Below, in pieces: positions 6,399-8,876 of a stretch of 8,876 nucleotides of DNA. Origin of the DNA: Acidobacteria bacterium UBA6911 (lineage in GTDB: Bacteria; Acidobacteriota; UBA6911); NCBI GenBank assembly GCA_002451015.1, contig DKBB01000143.1:6856-15731 (forward strand), given 5' to 3'. The translations under genes and the position numbers were made by a program. Each line of letters begins with the position of its first letter. Positions within the stretch are counted from its first letter, which is position 1. A model generated the notes under the pieces. That model did no database searches. It was not told the origin of the DNA and saw only the letters and a list, made by a program, of their open reading frames with translations.

Positions 6399-6429
6399 TC
6401 TGACTACTGGCCCTCTGGCTTCTTAATTC

Positions 6430-7341
6430 TTATTCATTCTTCAGAAACCATGCAACATACTTGCGCATGGCCTCTTCGTATTCCTGCTCCGGCTCCCAGC
6501 GCAGCATCCGTGCTGCTTTTTCTGAAGAAATAAACCGCCCCTTGAAATTTCCTTTCCGGTCTTCCGTAAAGTTAAGAACGGCTTTCTTGCCGAGAATATT
6601 TTCCAGGGTTCGAACGATCTGCAGGACGCTGATTCTCCGCTTGCCGTTGATATTGAAGGTCTGGTTTTCGGCCGCCTGGTCCAGGCAGGCGACATTCCCC
6701 CTGGCAAGATCCTTCACATAAATGAACTGTCGAGACTGGCTGCCGTCTCCATGAATGGTAATGGCATCATCCCGGACAATCCGGCGGATAAATATCGGGG
6801 TGACCGTCTCGGGCCGCGCCCGTTCGCCGAAAGGAATGCCGTAACGCATCACCGTATAATTGACGCCGTAAAGTTCCAGGTAATTCCGGCAGTAAAGTTC
6901 GGACGCGATTTTCGACGAGGTATACAGATGGTCCGGATTTTCGGCGCAAGGCGTGTCTTCCGTTATCGCTTCGTCTCCCGCGTCCGGTAGGGAGCCGTAT
7001 ACCCACTCGGTGGAAGCCAGTATGACTCGGGCCGCTTTGGTTCGGCGGGCCGCCTCCAGGACGGACAGCGTGGCGCCGGCGGTTATATCGTTGGAATAAA
7101 CCGGGCTCTCATAGAACCTGTTGACATTCGCTTCGGCTGCAAGGTGGAACACGATGTCTCCACTTTCGAGCACTTGAACCATTCGGGCTATGTCCCGGGT
7201 ATCACCCCGGACATAGCCACAGGATTGTCCGTAACGGGGCGCTTCCAGATCATAGATCACAACCTCATAATCCCGATCCAGCAATGCATCGACGACATGA
7301 GATCCGATAAATCCGGAACCGCCGGTAACAATGATTTTCAT
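6430..7341 (-). CDS. Extended SDR NAD-dependent epimerase/dehydratase (GalE-like)
   Basis: A 303-residue cytoplasmic enzyme close to the usual 300-330 residues of nucleotide-sugar epimerases. The NAD site TGGSGFIGSH starts at residue 6, and Asp31 closes the second Rossmann strand. HLAAEANV (66-73) is the conserved strand-4 segment. The catalytic group is Ser110/Thr111 with Tyr140-x3-Lys144. The C-terminal part has RQFIYVKDLARG and FNINGKRRISVLQIV, which are the substrate-domain motifs of UDP-glucose 4-epimerase-like proteins. A 4-epimerase or 4,6-dehydratase acting on a UDP- or dTDP-sugar is likely, but the residues do not tell which. ASTEWVYG has Trp where small residues are common. Shine-Dalgarno support is weak. 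It lies between the propeller gene (122-base gap holding GC-rich hairpins) and the CBS-SDR gene. It is not a recent duplicate of the latter, because the two share only family motifs. Confidence 0.88.
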   Translation of the reverse strand: MKIIVTGGSGFIGSHVVDALLDRDYEVVIYDLEAPRYGQSCGYVRGDTRDIARMVQVLESGDIVFHLAAEANVNRFYESPVYSNDITAGATLSVLEAARRTKAARVILASTEWVYGSLPDAGDEAITEDTPCAENPDHLYTSSKIASELYCRNYLELYGVNYTVMRYGIPFGERARPETVTPIFIRRIVRDDAITIHGDGSQSRQFIYVKDLARGNVACLDQAAENQTFNINGKRRISVLQIVRTLENILGKKAVLNFTEDRKGNFKGRFISSEKAARMLRWEPEQEYEEAMRKYVAWFLKNE

Positions 7342-7402
7342 CTTTTATCTTTCTTCTTCAGGGCTGATTAAAGCTCTGCTGATTTCCGGGGGTGGCGCCC
7401 TC

Positions 7403-7422
7403 CGAGGGGCTTACGCCCCTCG
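7403..7422. other. Perfect GC-rich hairpin between propeller and SDR genes
   Basis: CGAGGGGC (7403-7410) and GCCCCTCG (7415-7422) form a perfect 8-base stem with a 4-base loop. On the minus strand it lies about 40 bases after the propeller stop codon. No T-run follows on either strand. Confidence 0.65.
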
Positions 7423-7431
7423 CTAGTTGCT

Positions 7432-7451
7432 GGACACCCCTTCGGGGTGCC
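7432..7451. other. Second GC-rich hairpin 9 bases from the first
   Basis: CACCCC (7435-7440) and GGGGTG (7444-7449) pair over a 3-base loop, extended by GG/CC with one bulged A. The left arm can instead pair with GGGGTG at 7389-7394, which would enclose the hairpin at 7403-7422. The two structures exclude each other. Confidence 0.55.
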
Positions 7452-7463
7452 TTCGATTACTGT

Positions 7464-8825
7464 TTATTTCTCACTGATGCAATAGAGGAAGTTCTGGCTC
7501 CTGAGAAATATCTCTCCCTGGCTGATGGCGGGTGTGGCAATAAACATCTGGTCGGTCATGGTGTTGGTTGCCAGGACCTCATACGCTTCCCCCATTTTCA
7601 GGACCACAACATCCTCGTTCTCACTCGCAAGGTACAGCTTTCCGTTCGCGCCGACCGGAGACGCCTTGAAGCTGTATGTTTTCGGCAAGCGCTGCTGTTG
7701 GTAATAGGGTTCCCCGGTGCCGGCGTTATAGCAACTGATCATTCCGTTGTCGGTCAACACGTAATACTTGTTGTCGTGCAGAACCGGTGAAGCCGTATAG
7801 GAATTGCCCCGTGTCTGGCTCCAGACAATCGCATCCGTGCCGGTCAGGTCCCCCTTGCGGCCCAGTTTGATTGCCAGGAGATTCGGGTCCCGATACCCGG
7901 TCATAGAAAGAATCATGTCATCATATCTTACAGGTTGCGGGATAGGATTGGCACCCAGCCCTCCGCATTCCCAAATGAGCTCTCCGCTGTCAAAATCGTA
8001 GCTTCTTATTTTATTTGTGGCGTTTATGATGATCTGCTTCTGTCCGTCGTATTCGGTCACTAGGGGAGCGGCCCAGTTGGATCCTTCATCCCGGTCAACC
8101 CTCCAGATCTCCTTGCCGGAGTTCTTGTCCAGCACCGCCATGAAGGAATCCCCTTCATGGTCGAAAACCAGGATGAGCCGGTCTCCCGAAAGCACCGGGG
8201 CCATGCCTTCGCCGAATGCCATGCGCATGCGCATCTGGACGTTGAAGTCCTTTTCCCAGACCAGGGTGCCATCCAGGTCGTAACAGTAAATACCGCGGGA
8301 ACCGAAAAAGGCATAGACGTGTTTCCCGTCCGTGACGGGAGAATTGGAGGCAAAGCTGCCGTACTGACCGTGGTATCCCTCGTGCGGCACGGCAGTCTTC
8401 GCAGTGCGCTGCCACATTATTTCCCCTGTCTTGCGATCGATGCAGAGGACATCGAATTTATGCTCCGCCTGGGGCCCCTGGGCCGCCATGTTAAATCCTC
8501 CGCGTCCAGATTTTGAATCGGGCGCACCTTTTGCAGCGGGCTCCTTTGGGGGAGTGGGTCCCGTTTGAATAGCGGTGGTAATGAAGATTTTGTCCCCCCA
8601 CAGAACAGGGCTGGATTGTCCACGCCCAGGAATAGCCGTCTTCCAGCGGACATTCTCTGTATCGCTCCAATTCAGGGGAGCGTCTCCCGCAGCCATACCG
8701 TTCGAATCATGGCCGCGCCAATAGGCCCAGTCCCCTTCCCCCGATATCCCTGACGCAAATATTACGAATAAAAGCACCGTTGCTGAAATGACAGCCGCAT
8801 TCCGAAAAACCCGATCAATTTTCAT
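7464..8825 (-). CDS. Exported PQQ-like eight-bladed beta-propeller protein
   Basis: A 453-residue protein with an N-terminal signal peptide: basic residues to Arg8, a hydrophobic core at about 10-24, and a small-residue cleavage region around ASGISG (25-29). It should be periplasmic or secreted, and it lacks a lipobox cysteine. The mature start GDWAYWRGHDSNG and NVRWKTAIPGRGQSSPV match the 'W..WRG ... WK...PG.G.SSP' opening of a large family of PQQ-like propellers. At least eight blade repeats can be seen, starting near residues 71, 161, 209, 253, 298, 346, 389 and 431, many with a 'GK-IW' or 'G-LIWE' end that packs between blades. A Pro/Gly-rich insert fills about 88-120. These proteins often act as scaffolds or binding proteins, and nothing here shows a bound PQQ or dehydrogenase activity. 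The start at 8825 is chosen because GGAGG lies 8 bases upstream; the in-frame ATG at 8840 overlaps that site. Confidence 0.87.
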   Translation of the reverse strand: MKIDRVFRNAAVISATVLLFVIFASGISGEGDWAYWRGHDSNGMAAGDAPLNWSDTENVRWKTAIPGRGQSSPVLWGDKIFITTAIQTGPTPPKEPAAKGAPDSKSGRGGFNMAAQGPQAEHKFDVLCIDRKTGEIMWQRTAKTAVPHEGYHGQYGSFASNSPVTDGKHVYAFFGSRGIYCYDLDGTLVWEKDFNVQMRMRMAFGEGMAPVLSGDRLILVFDHEGDSFMAVLDKNSGKEIWRVDRDEGSNWAAPLVTEYDGQKQIIINATNKIRSYDFDSGELIWECGGLGANPIPQPVRYDDMILSMTGYRDPNLLAIKLGRKGDLTGTDAIVWSQTRGNSYTASPVLHDNKYYVLTDNGMISCYNAGTGEPYYQQQRLPKTYSFKASPVGANGKLYLASENEDVVVLKMGEAYEVLATNTMTDQMFIATPAISQGEIFLRSQNFLYCISEK

Positions 8826-8833
8826 CCCCTGAT

Positions 8834-8838
8834 CCTCC
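8834..8838 (-). promoter_or_regulatory. Ribosome binding site deciding the propeller protein start
   Basis: The minus strand reads GGAGG, 8 bases before the ATG at 8825-8823. An upstream in-frame ATG at 8840 would place this motif inside the gene and leave that ATG preceded only by AT-rich DNA. Confidence 0.75.
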
Positions 8839-8876
8839 ATACTTAATTAAATAAATAAATGGTGACAGGCTAGAAT

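Noticed and set aside
4921..7341. The two SDR genes as a recent tandem duplication
   Set aside because: They share only general family motifs and differ in length, substrate-domain sequence and the CBS extension.
7403..7451. The GC-rich hairpins as a standard intrinsic terminator of the propeller gene
   Set aside because: No T-run follows either stem on either strand.
7464..8825. Propeller protein as a PQQ-dependent alcohol dehydrogenase
   Set aside because: It is shorter than those enzymes, I see no vicinal disulphide or haem motif, and its opening matches the non-enzymatic PQQ-like family.
1..8876. Defence, toxin-antitoxin, phage or transposon system, and tRNA or rRNA genes
   Set aside because: I found no nuclease, recombinase, transposase or toxin motifs, no terminal inverted repeats around genes and no tRNA-like cloverleaf.

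Overview
The window is ordinary bacterial chromosome with moderate GC, good Shine-Dalgarno sites and no phage, transposon, CRISPR or defence genes. The mix of genes (a hexameric-type glutamate dehydrogenase, a cyanobacterial/proteobacterial-style RRM protein, a PQQ-like beta-propeller protein of the 'WRG' type, sugar-nucleotide SDR enzymes) and the degenerate 8-base GAACGTNN repeats between genes would fit a deltaproteobacterial (Desulfobacterota-like) genome. This placement is inference and is held loosely.

Layout. On the plus strand, the 3' end of an unidentified gene (1-72) overlaps a 70-residue zinc-ribbon protein (65-277), which sits 5 bases ahead of a glutamate dehydrogenase gene (283-1530); these look like one transcription unit. 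Everything else is on the minus strand. Read in the direction of transcription it is: a secreted eight-bladed PQQ-like beta-propeller protein (8825-7464), an extended SDR epimerase (7341-6430), a CBS-domain/SDR epimerase fusion (6300-4921), an RNA-binding RRM protein (4396-3854) and a 12-TM-type GT-C glycosyltransferase (3448-1634). The last gene converges on glutamate dehydrogenase. All minus-strand genes are separated by 122 to 524 bases, so they are a loose set and not a tight operon.

Functional picture. The two SDR enzymes and the lipid-linked-sugar type GT-C glycosyltransferase suggest synthesis or attachment of a surface glycan, and the propeller protein is exported. The glutamate dehydrogenase pair is nitrogen/carbon metabolism, and the RRM protein is a general RNA-binding factor, so no single pathway joins the whole window.

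The most unusual items are (i) the Bateman (CBS) module fused to an SDR epimerase, with ligand-binding positions kept in both CBS halves; (ii) a family of period-8 GAACGTNN arrays in two intergenic regions, one of which appears to have supplied the last residues of the glycosyltransferase; and (iii) several strong hairpins in gene-free DNA, including a pair between the propeller gene and the SDR gene that could form alternative structures. I found no complete new multi-gene system.
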